Assembly: GCF_029603165.1 (NCBI RefSeq)
Contig: NZ_JAQSVC010000002.1
Span: forward strand, 372,001 to 436,000
Origin: Galbibacter pacificus
GTDB lineage: Bacteria; Bacteroidota; Bacteroidia; Flavobacteriales; Flavobacteriaceae
Length of the DNA stretch: 64,000 bases
Reading direction: 5' to 3'
Every line of letters begins with the position of its first letter. The first letter of the stretch is position 1. A model generated the notes under the pieces. The model was not told where the DNA came from and did no database searches. It saw only the letters and a list, made by a program, of their open reading frames with translations. The position numbers and the translations under genes are program-made. Positions 46,246 to 55,300 of the stretch are shown piece after piece.

Positions 46246-47079
46246 TTAATCATTAGAAGCCATTAGGGCAAAGAACTTGTTTATATTTGGTAACAATACA
46301 ATGCGTGTTCTTCTATTTTTGGCCCTGTCTTCTTTGGTATCGTTGCTTACAAGCGGTTGAAATTCCCCTCTCCCGGAAGCAATCATTTTTTCTGGAGATA
46401 CGTTAAACTGGTCCTGTAATTTTCTAACAACCGAAGTAGCCCTTAAAACACTTAAGTCCCAGTTGTCCTCAACTTTTGCGTTGTGTATGCTTCTGGCATC
46501 GGTATGTCCTTCTACCATTACTTCGATGCTTGGCTCCGAATTAATCACATCGGCCAATTTTTGAAGGATATCGTCGGCCTTGTTGCTTACGCGGTAGCTT
46601 GCCGTATTGAATAGTAATTTATCTGAAATGGAAATCATTACAACGGTTTCATCAATGTCGATAGCAATATCTTCATCTTCGTTAAGGCTACTGTTGCTCA
46701 TTGATTTTTGAAGGTTGTATGAAATGGCCAAATTCATGGAATCTTTTAAGGTCTCGGCACCGCTAAGCAAAGAAGGGTCTACGTTTTGCAAAGTTTTGCG
46801 CATTTCCTTTTTGGTGTTTTCAGAAATAACCGCAGCATCGCCAACAGTAACAAATTGACTGTTGTTTTCCTCTGTCAGGCTGCTTATTTTATTGTTGTAC
46901 TCATCGACCCTTTGTTGAATTTCGGCAAATTTGCCTTCGAGCTCTTCGTTTTCAACCTGGCTTTTTTGTAGCTGACTTTGAAGTTCGCTATTTTGGTCCT
47001 GTAGTTCAACATATTTCTTTTTCGATACGCACGACGTCAATAATGCTATCGTTATTAAAGTTATTGCTGTTTTTTTCAT
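46246..47079 (-). CDS. OmpA-family lipoprotein with coiled coil
   Basis: A 277-residue lipoprotein with leader MKKTAITLITIALLTSC (lipid Cys17). Residues about 20-75 form an amphipathic coiled coil (QDQNSELQSQLQKSQVENEE). The OmpA C-terminal domain (about 145-265) binds peptidoglycan through EGHTDARSIHNAKVEDNWDL, in which Asp and Arg contact diaminopimelate, and ends ENRRTRI-like (AKNRRTRIVLLP). It tethers the outer membrane to the cell wall. Its transcription ends at the hairpin at 46171. Confidence 0.9.
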   Translation of the reverse strand: MKKTAITLITIALLTSCVSKKKYVELQDQNSELQSQLQKSQVENEELEGKFAEIQQRVDEYNNKISSLTEENNSQFVTVGDAAVISENTKKEMRKTLQNVDPSLLSGAETLKDSMNLAISYNLQKSMSNSSLNEDEDIAIDIDETVVMISISDKLLFNTASYRVSNKADDILQKLADVINSEPSIEVMVEGHTDARSIHNAKVEDNWDLSVLRATSVVRKLQDQFNVSPEKMIASGRGEFQPLVSNDTKEDRAKNRRTRIVLLPNINKFFALMASND

Positions 47080-47338
47080 AATGTTATTTTAAGTGATTCT
47101 GATATATCTACGGTTGTATGCATAAAATAGATTATTAAAAAAAAGTTAAAATGATACAATTCAACTGAAGTATCCTGCTTTTTATCGATGTAAAACCAAC
47201 GCTGGACCTTGTATAAGAATATGTTTTTCAAGTAATTAATTTTTGGTTTTCCCGCATTAAGGTTATAAGAAATATCTTAACTTGCCAATTCGTTTTTATC
47301 GTAATTTTTTAGACTTTTTTAAATACAAATCCGCTTAA

Positions 47339-48061
47339 ATGATAAAATTCTTCAAAAACAAACGGAAAGAATTCCTTAAAAAGGACAAGCTTGTCAATTA
47401 CCTTAAATATGCCTTTGGGGAAATAATTTTAGTGGTGGTAGGGATATTAATTGCTGTCTCCATTAATAACTGGAACGAAGACCGGAAACAAAAAAAGAAT
47501 ATAAACAATATATTGGCCATCGTGGCAGAAGATATTAAAAACGATACCATTGAAGCAAATAAAATCCTTAAATCTTATAATGATAAAAAGGCTTATTTTT
47601 TGAAGATTATGAACGATGGGTATACAAAAGAAGAATTTATGGATTGTAAATCGTGTCCGTATTTAATTACCAACTCGTATCCGTTTACCATAAATAAGAG
47701 GGGCTACGACCTCCTAAATGAGTATGCCGATTATTCTGAAGCCAATCAAGACAGTTTGGTATTCCAAATTAATAACTTCTATACTACATCCATTCAAAAC
47801 GTAAACAGGATACACAACTTTATAGATGATGATATACGGAGCAATATGAAGGAATGGAGCGACAAATACCCATGGTTTTTAAAATTATTCAATGGGGAAA
47901 TAGACAAAAACAGTTACGATTACTTTTATGCAGACCCAATTTATAAAAATAAAGTAGTGTATCATTATGCGCTTATTTATAGAAGTTTTATTCCGGTTTT
48001 GGAAGGGTTTAATGAGAAAAGTAAAGTATTGCTGGAAAAAATAGACGGCCGTTTAAAATAA
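47339..48061 (+). CDS. DUF6090 family membrane-anchored protein
   Basis: A 240-residue protein beginning MIKFFKNKRKEFLKKDKLVN, basic, followed by one membrane helix GEIILVVVGILIAVSINNWN (residues 27-46) and a charged helical region to the end. This N-terminal helix plus INNWNE is the DUF6090 signature, abundant in Flavobacteriia. A pair of cysteines at CKSC near residue 104 is notable. No function known. It stands between the OmpA lipoprotein and an MFS gene, 258 bases from its divergent neighbour, without an obvious promoter. Confidence 0.85.
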   Translation: MIKFFKNKRKEFLKKDKLVNYLKYAFGEIILVVVGILIAVSINNWNEDRKQKKNINNILAIVAEDIKNDTIEANKILKSYNDKKAYFLKIMNDGYTKEEFMDCKSCPYLITNSYPFTINKRGYDLLNEYADYSEANQDSLVFQINNFYTTSIQNVNRIHNFIDDDIRSNMKEWSDKYPWFLKLFNGEIDKNSYDYFYADPIYKNKVVYHYALIYRSFIPVLEGFNEKSKVLLEKIDGRLK

Positions 48062-48101
48062 ATTAAGGGTAAAGATCATCCTCAATTGTTTTTCATATAT
48101 G

Positions 48102-48109
48102 TACCTTTG
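48102..48109 (+). promoter_or_regulatory. Candidate -7 element for the MFS gene
   Basis: TACCTTTG fits TAnnTTTG, 43 bases upstream of the GTG start at 48153. A TTG occurs 13 bases upstream, closer than normal spacing. Confidence 0.4.
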
Positions 48110-48152
48110 CTATTTTTTAAAATGTTTATAATATTCTTTAACAATTTTACTT

Positions 48153-49424
48153 GTGAAAAAGAACGATCCCTACGCAGCATTACGTTACAAAGAGTTTAAT
48201 ATATTTCTTATTGTTAGGTTTGCCATGGTATTTGCCTGGTCCATGCAGTTTGTGGTCATAGAATGGGAAGTGTACAGCATTACCAAAGACCCGCTTTCAC
48301 TGGGTATTATTGGGCTCATGGAAGTAATCCCGGCGGTTTTGCTGGCATTGTTTGCCGGCCATATTGTTGACCAAAAGGAAAAGCGGAACCTGTTGATAAA
48401 ATGTATTTTGGGCTTTTCTGTAATTAGTTTAGGCCTGTTTTTGCTTACTTGGCCTACCGTCGTGGGCGGATGGTCTACTAAATTGGTGTTGTATGCCATT
48501 TATTTTTTAGTGTTTCTTGGCGGTATTGTACGTGCCTTTTTAGGTCCCACTATTTTTTCATTATTTTCATTGATCGTGCCTAAAAAAGTATATCCAAACG
48601 CGGCCACATGGAGCAGTTCGGTATGGCAAATGGGTGCGGTTTTGGGACCTGCTTTGGCAGGTTTTAGTATTAATTGGATTGGCGTGCATTGGTCTATGTG
48701 CCTTATCTTTGGCTTCTCGCTCATTGCTTTTGTCAATCTGTTGCAAATTCCCATAAAACCAATATTAAACCCTAAAATTGGTGAGAACGTATTTAAAAGC
48801 TTACGCGAAGGCGTAAAATTTGTGTTTACTACCAAAATAATCCTTGGTGCAATTACCTTGGATATGATTGCCGTTCTTTTTGGCGGGGCAGTTGCGCTGC
48901 TTCCTGTTTTTGCACAGGATATTTTGCATGTGGGCTCTCAAGGGTTTGGTATTCTTCGTGCCGCACCGGCCGTAGGTGCCTTGATAACCATGTTTACTTC
49001 GGCATATTTTCCGTTGAACAAAAGTGCAGGGATGAAGCTTTTGGGCGCCATATTCGGGTTTGGGATTTGTATTATTGTGTTCGGACTTTCAGCATGGTTC
49101 TGGGTTTCTGTACTGGCGCTGTTCTTTAGCGGGGTTTTCGATGGTATTTCAATGATTATCCGCCAGACAATCCTTCAGCTCCGTACTCCAGACCACATGC
49201 GGGGCCGTGTGGCTTCGGTAAATTCTATGTTTGTAGGTTCTTCAAACGAATTGGGTGCCTTTGAAAGTGGTTTAACCGCCCGGTTAATGGGTACGGTAAC
49301 AGCCGTGGTTTTTGGGGGTACAATGACACTTGTTACGGTATTGACAACGGGAATTGTTTCTCCTGCATTTAGAAAATTGGACTTGCGTAAAGACATTGCT
49401 GAAAGTGAAAACGAGGAAGGATAA
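48153..49424 (+). CDS. MFS transporter, EntS/TetA-like efflux type, GTG start
   Basis: A 423-residue membrane protein with 12 hydrophobic helices. Start is GTG at 48153 (MKKNDPYAALRYKEFNIFLI). The MFS loop motif between helices 2 and 3 is GHIVDQKEKRNLLI, the canonical GxxxDRxxRR form with variations. Later VASVNSMFVGSSNELGAFESGLTARLMG is a helix-11 glycine-rich stretch typical of the enterobactin-exporter-like MFS_3 group. Substrate unknown; siderophore or drug export is a guess from the subfamily. It is followed by dispersed repeat words at 49461-49490. Confidence 0.85.
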   Translation: MKKNDPYAALRYKEFNIFLIVRFAMVFAWSMQFVVIEWEVYSITKDPLSLGIIGLMEVIPAVLLALFAGHIVDQKEKRNLLIKCILGFSVISLGLFLLTWPTVVGGWSTKLVLYAIYFLVFLGGIVRAFLGPTIFSLFSLIVPKKVYPNAATWSSSVWQMGAVLGPALAGFSINWIGVHWSMCLIFGFSLIAFVNLLQIPIKPILNPKIGENVFKSLREGVKFVFTTKIILGAITLDMIAVLFGGAVALLPVFAQDILHVGSQGFGILRAAPAVGALITMFTSAYFPLNKSAGMKLLGAIFGFGICIIVFGLSAWFWVSVLALFFSGVFDGISMIIRQTILQLRTPDHMRGRVASVNSMFVGSSNELGAFESGLTARLMGTVTAVVFGGTMTLVTVLTTGIVSPAFRKLDLRKDIAESENEEG

Positions 49425-49460
49425 AAGTAAGTGCCTTCACTTAAAATAGTTTAAGGGTTT

Positions 49461-49490
49461 CAAGTTTCTGGTTTCAGGTTTTTAGTTTAA
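49461..49490. repeat. Short dispersed repeat copy
   Basis: CAAGTTTCTGGTTTCAGG at 49461 matches CAAGTTTCAGGTTTCAAG at 30421 (16 of 18). GGTTTCAGGTTTTT at 49470 is the inverse of 40795-40808. Confidence 0.55.
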
Positions 49491-49543
49491 AGGCTTCAGA
49501 AAAAGCAGCTTCTTTTGCAATTCCATTGCACTACATGCTTGTA

Positions 49544-49551
49544 TATATTTG
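49544..49551 (+). promoter_or_regulatory. Candidate -7 element for the P-type ATPase gene
   Basis: TATATTTG fits TAnnTTTG, 51 bases upstream of the preferred ATG at 49603 (and 21 bases before the GTG alternative at 49573). Confidence 0.4.
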
Positions 49552-49602
49552 TTGTTCAATTGATAAAATAGTGTGGAATTGGCTTCAAAAGAAAAAATTC
49601 AA

Positions 49603-51543
49603 ATGAAAGACTTGCAAAAGGATTGCTGTGGAAACGGCGACCATAATCATGATTCTCACGAACATGAACATGGCGGCGACCCAAATGCATTGAAAACGTA
49701 TCTTCCTGGTATTGTTAGTTTTGTTATGCTAATTGCGGGAATATTGTTGGATTATTTCAATATTTCTTTTTTTAAAGGATGGATACGTATTGCCTGGTAC
49801 GTTCTTGCATATTTTCCCGTGGGACTTCCTGTAATTAAGGAAAGCATAAACAGTATTAAAAAAGGCGATGTATTTACCGAGTTTTTTTTAATGACCATTG
49901 CAACTTTGGGAGCTTTTGCCATAGGCGAATATCCCGAAGGCGTCGCGGTCATGCTTTTTTATACGGTTGGCGAACTGTTCCAGAGTGCTGCCGTAAACCG
50001 TGCCCGCGGAAACATAAAGGCGTTGCTGGACGTGCGCCCTCAAGCGGCCACTGTATTTAGGAACGGCAATTACAGCACCGTTAATCCGGAGAAGGTTGAA
50101 GTTGGCGAGAAAATTCAAGTAAAAGTAGGTGAGAAAATTCCGTTGGACGGGGTTTTGTCAACCGATAAAGCTTCTGTAAACACTGCTGCAATTACTGGTG
50201 AAAGTAAGCCTGATGCCCTAAAAAAGGGGGAGAAGGTTTTTGCTGGAAGTATCAATTTGGAAAATGTTATAGAAATTGAAGCTACAAAAGCATTTAAAGA
50301 CAGTTCTGTGGCACGCATTCTGGAAATGGTAGAAAACGCAACGGCCAGAAAGTCCAAAACCGAATTGTTCATCAGAAAATTTGCACGTATTTATACGCCC
50401 ATTGTAGTGTTTGCGGCGATTGGACTCACTTTTATTCCGTACTTTTTTGTTTCTTCTTATGTTTTTGAAGACTGGTTGTACCGGGCACTTATTTTTTTGG
50501 TAATTTCTTGCCCGTGTGCCCTGGTAATTTCCATTCCGCTTGGTTATTTTGGCGGATTGGGAGCGGCTTCCAAAAACGGAATTTTATTCAAAGGTGCTTC
50601 CTATTTAGATGCCATTACAACAATCAATACGGTGGTAATGGACAAAACGGGCACCGTTACGCATGGTGTTTTTAATATTCAGCAGATAAAACCAGAAGAA
50701 CTGCCTGAAGATGAGTTTATGAATTATTTAATTGCACTGGAAAAACAATCTACGCACCCAATAGCAAAAGCAATTAGTAGTTACAATCTGAAAACCGACT
50801 TGTACAAGGCCACCCAAGTTGAAGAAATCTCTGGAAAAGGCCTAAAAGGAACTGTAAACAATAAAGTTGTATTGGCGGGGAACAAAGAGTTAATGAAAGC
50901 CCATAAAATTGCTTTACCTAAAGATGTTGAAACTATTGTGGAGACCGTAGTTTTTGTTGCTATTGACGCTCAATATGCGGGCTTGGTTGTTATTGCAGAC
51001 GAGGTAAAAGAAGATGCCGCGAAAACAATTTCCGGATTGCACAACGTTGGCATTCAAAAAATAATGATGCTCTCCGGAGACAAAAATAGCATTACGCAAA
51101 AAGTAGCTTCGCAGTTAAAAATTGATGCGGCCAAAGGCGGGTTATTGCCCGAAGATAAATTGCAAGAAGTAGAAATCCTTAAAAAAGAAGTCAATACCAA
51201 AGTTGCCTTTGTTGGCGATGGCATTAACGATGCACCTGTATTAGCGGCCAGCGATGTTGGAATAGCCATGGGCGGACTGGGAAGCGACGTAGCCATAGAA
51301 ACCGCCGATGTAATTATACAAACCGATCAGCCTTCCAAGATTTCAACGGCCATAAAAATTGGTAAATCCACACGAAAAATTGTTTGGCAAAATATAATTT
51401 TGGCATTTGGCATAAAACTTATTGTCTTGATAATGGGAGCTGGCGGCATTGCTACCATGTGGGAAGCCGTTTTTGCCGACGTTGGCGTTGCCTTTTTGGC
51501 AATTTTAAATGCAATTAGATTACAGCGGATGCAATGGAACTAA
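49603..51543 (+). CDS. zntA: Heavy-metal-translocating P1B-type ATPase (Zn/Cd exporter, ZntA/CadA-like)
   Basis: A 646-residue ATPase. ATG 49603 (MKDLQKDCCGNGDHNHDSH) is preferred over the GTG ten codons upstream. The N-terminus is a His/Asp/Cys-rich metal stretch, HNHDSHEHEHGG, without an HMA domain. Six to eight membrane helices hold the metal-site SCPCALVISIP (Cys303 and Cys305); the phosphorylated Asp347 is in DKTGTVTHG, STHPIAKAI carries the HP motif, and GDGINDAPVLAASDVGIAM is the hinge. The CPC site and His-rich tail point to Zn2+/Cd2+/Pb2+ export, not copper. Its last 29 bases overlap the convergent pseudouridine synthase. Confidence 0.9.
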   Translation: MKDLQKDCCGNGDHNHDSHEHEHGGDPNALKTYLPGIVSFVMLIAGILLDYFNISFFKGWIRIAWYVLAYFPVGLPVIKESINSIKKGDVFTEFFLMTIATLGAFAIGEYPEGVAVMLFYTVGELFQSAAVNRARGNIKALLDVRPQAATVFRNGNYSTVNPEKVEVGEKIQVKVGEKIPLDGVLSTDKASVNTAAITGESKPDALKKGEKVFAGSINLENVIEIEATKAFKDSSVARILEMVENATARKSKTELFIRKFARIYTPIVVFAAIGLTFIPYFFVSSYVFEDWLYRALIFLVISCPCALVISIPLGYFGGLGAASKNGILFKGASYLDAITTINTVVMDKTGTVTHGVFNIQQIKPEELPEDEFMNYLIALEKQSTHPIAKAISSYNLKTDLYKATQVEEISGKGLKGTVNNKVVLAGNKELMKAHKIALPKDVETIVETVVFVAIDAQYAGLVVIADEVKEDAAKTISGLHNVGIQKIMMLSGDKNSITQKVASQLKIDAAKGGLLPEDKLQEVEILKKEVNTKVAFVGDGINDAPVLAASDVGIAMGGLGSDVAIETADVIIQTDQPSKISTAIKIGKSTRKIVWQNIILAFGIKLIVLIMGAGGIATMWEAVFADVGVAFLAILNAIRLQRMQWN

Positions 51544-52105
51544 GCGTTTCCACATCGCCGGGCTGTAAGTTTTCTAAATAAATATCACCAATGCGTACAC
51601 GTACTAGCCGCAGGGTAGGGAACCCCACCGCAGAAGTCATTTTTCGCACTTGGCGGAATTTTCCTTCGGTAATTGTAATACTTATCCAAGTGGTTGGTCC
51701 GTGGCGTTCATCGCGTATTTTCTTTTTCCGGGTTGGTAGGGAAGGAGTATCAATTTGCTTTGCCTTACAAGGTTTTGTTAAGTATTTCTCCCCTTTTACC
51801 CCAATTTTAACGCCGTTGCACAAGGTTTCAATGGCTTCATTGGTAATGGCACCATCAACCAAGGTATAATATTCTTTTTCAATGCCGCTTTGGTTAACGG
51901 TGTTGCTTAGCTTTCCGTCTGTAGTCATCAGTAAAAGCCCTTCCGATTTTTCATCGAGCCTTCCAATGGGCATAATTCCATCCGGGAAATTGTACAGGTC
52001 TTTTAAAAAACGCTTTTTGCGGGCTTGGCGCTCATCGTTACTGTACATTTGACTTATGTAACCATATGGTTTGTAAAGTTTAAAATGTGTGTGGGATTTT
52101 GCCAT
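51515..52105 (-). CDS. RluE/RsuA-family pseudouridine synthase
   Basis: A 196-residue enzyme without an S4 domain, as in RluE. YKPYGYISQMYS starts the core, and the catalytic Asp is in the conserved MPIGRLDEKSEGLLLMTTDG motif (Asp50). KEYYTLVDG and EGKFRQVRKMTSAVGFPTLRLVRVRIG complete the RluE/RsuA core. It converts a uridine in rRNA, probably 23S, to pseudouridine. Its 3-prime end overlaps the convergent P-type ATPase gene by 29 bases. Confidence 0.9.
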   Translation of the reverse strand: MAKSHTHFKLYKPYGYISQMYSNDERQARKKRFLKDLYNFPDGIMPIGRLDEKSEGLLLMTTDGKLSNTVNQSGIEKEYYTLVDGAITNEAIETLCNGVKIGVKGEKYLTKPCKAKQIDTPSLPTRKKKIRDERHGPTTWISITITEGKFRQVRKMTSAVGFPTLRLVRVRIGDIYLENLQPGDVETLSSIASAVI

Positions 52106-52376
52106 TTTAAGTAAAAACTGAGCTTTTATGTTAAAAACTTACGCCGAAATTACTAAAAATATCCAGTACGGGGTTCTTCCCTAGGAAAAATCCCTTTTTT
52201 AAATAGGTAACACCCTGTTACATAGTCTTTTTAAGTTGCATACATTCGTAATGTTCAAAAAGAAAAGTTTGCCTAAACTATTTCTACTACTACATTTTTT
52301 TTAAAAACCCGACCCCGTTTTTAACACTGCTCTTTTTTAAAATTTGTTCGATCAAAATAAACTAAACAAATATATT

Positions 52377-55300
52377 ATGGCTTCCGTTCAATTCAGTTTC
52401 ACATCAGAAGGCGATAACCGTCAACCAGAATTCAATAGTATTATAATTGAAGTAAATATCCCGAAATTTTCGTATAACATTAGTCGGAGTCAGATTTTCC
52501 GTTACGCAAGCGGTTTCGAATCTTTTAAGGTTTCGCATGATGTTGAAGACGAAACGTATAAAGTAAACGTGCCGTTAAATAAATTGACAGGAACGGAAAT
52601 GGAGGACATTTACGGGTTTTTCCTATATCATTTTATAGATATTTTAAAAGAAGAGGGCGTTAATATCAACGATTATTCGTTCAAGTTTACCATTACGACC
52701 AAGGACGATTTAAATCAGGTTATTTCTACCAAGGAATTTGAAGGGATTTATTATTTGAAGTCGCTTTATTCGTCTGATTTTGACAGAAAATACCATCAAG
52801 AAGAATATGCAAGATTTCTAAGCACTTATGGCGACATTAACTCTAAAAAGAAAGATGCACTAAACGTAAAAGGGCTTGCCAACTTGGCCGATCAATACAA
52901 TAAACGTGTTTTTATAATAAATAAAGAAGCTTACGAGCTGTTTAAATATATTTTTGATGCCATTTATCCAGAAAGGAATGTTTCTGATGATTTTGTGCTT
53001 AATTTCATACAAATTCTTGTAGATCTTAATGGCGAGCACCCAAAACTAACCGAAGCCGAATTTACTATTGGATACACGCAATTGGCCGATTTCCTTAAAA
53101 AAACCGAATATAACATCAGCAAAGAATTTTTTGATTATTTAAAGGAAAATTTCAACAAATTGTTCGATTTCCCCATTGCTATTCCTGAAATTCAAACCTT
53201 GACCATTGGTGGAAAACTGGAAATTATTTCAGAAGAAGAAGTAGTTCAGGGGGATTTGGATTTTTACGATTTGTCGGTCGAATATTTACAGGTAAACGGA
53301 ACCCCCAAGATTTTAAAATACAATTGGACCGAAGCAGGAAATACCATTGACGATAATACCATTGATTTTAACTTTAATGATGACGAACCATTATTGACCA
53401 ATAATATCTCCGGGCCAGTTTCGGTAAAGGTAAAAGGGTACGATGGTGCAGTTCTTTGGGAAGAAAAATTCAATAAAGATAACGACGAGCTTCAAAACCT
53501 CGATATAAAAATACGCAAATACCCCGCCGGTACCATTGAAGTAGATCCGCAAACCGGAAAACCAAAAAGTACCAAACGGTTGCGTGGAAAAGTGCTTCAG
53601 AATGGAGATAAGTATAATTTAAACGAGCTTACGGTAATTGTTCAGGCAAAAAAAGACGGCGACGAACTTTACAGGATAGTAGGTTCTGCAACCACCGATA
53701 AATCGGGGAACTTTTCGTTGGATTATCCTTATGGCGATTATATAGAGGCCCAGGCAATGGTATCGTTAATGCCAAGTAGTCCGGTAGATTTGGTTGTAAA
53801 TCCCGATGATTCCAACGAAACCATTTCAGACGATTTTATTTTCTTGCTTTTAATAGATGAAGAAGTGGTGGTAACCAATACCGAAACCGACGAACACGAT
53901 GATTGCGATTGCCATGCTACCAAAAAGGCAAAGAGACTGCCCGACCAGGCAGATCTTATTAATTCAGACGAGTATACCCAGGATATTGGCGGTTCCTGCA
54001 TCAACCTTTCCACCCCAAATAGAACCCTACGCGAATATAGTTACAATGCCATTGTGCGCATATCCGACCCCGAAGTGGCAAATTATGTGTTGCAAAAAGT
54101 AAATTTCCGGGGAAAAATACAGTACAATTTAGTAGGCGGAAGAAAAACGCTTGACCGGAAAGAAGTAGACCTGGACAACCCAATTCGCTGGGAAGACGCC
54201 CCCGATGCCAAAGAAAACCTGTCCATGTACCAAGCTGTTACGGTGGCTACGGGGCATATACTTCATTATAAATCGGTTTTTAAAGCCGATGGTTACTCGT
54301 TGGGAGATTTGGTATATTCGTTGCCATTGGCGCCCGGGCAGAAAAAACAAATTGTGGTATTTGAGTCATCTCATTCCCTTTCCGGTGCCGAGTCGCAATC
54401 CATCTCACAAGGAGAGAGCCTTTCGGCAGAATTGATTAGCGACCGCTTCATTACCGATCAATTAAGTGGGGGTATTAACGAAAACATGAGCGGTAGGAGC
54501 AAGGCCCATACCTCGGGAATGTCGGCAGGTTTGGGCGTTGGGGTTTCCTACGGCGGCATTGGTGCGTCTTTGGGGGTTGCCGGAGGTTTTTCAAATTCAA
54601 ATTCGTCTGCCTCTCAAAACAGTTCAAGGAATATCTCTCAGTTTTTTGGGGAAAAGCTAAGGCAATCGTTAATGCAAAATGCAGAAAGCTACAGGCAATT
54701 AAATGCATCTGTGGTAACAACGGTTACCGAAGGGCAAGACTATGGTGTAACGGCCGAGACCATTGCCAACCATAACCATTGCCATTCCCTTACCATGATG
54801 TATTTTGAAGTGTTGAGGCATTATGCAATATACCAAGAGCTCAGCCATGTAGAAGAGTGTGTGTTCGTGCCCTTGTTAATGACCAATTTTTCAACAGAAA
54901 ACATTCATAAATGGAAAGACATTTTGGCACAGAACCTATTGCCAATTCCTTCAAATACATATTTAAGGACATTTTCTTTTTTAAGGAGACAGCACCCTTT
55001 ATTAAAAGCTTTTGATGCCAACGAACGCATAAAAACAAATTACGCAAGGGTAGATTTTCCAGACCAGACCTATGCCGATGAAGTTATAACAGAACTTACC
55101 GGATATATGAAACTGAATATCCATATTCCAAGGCCCAAAACCCGGTTTGACAGAATCCTGTCTTTCCCCGTAATAAAAACAAAGGTAACTGTAGATGCGG
55201 GTGTAGATGTACCGGGCACCATACGCCAAAACATCAAAGACACCATTGTGGGGGCAGTGGTTCCCTGTGCTGCAAAAGGCCCAAGTATAAAAAGGAATAC

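Noticed and set aside
52344-52376. TTG start of the giant gene, 11 codons upstream
   Set aside because: ATG 52377 is available and starts the beta-rich N-terminus directly; the TTG lacks a ribosome binding site.
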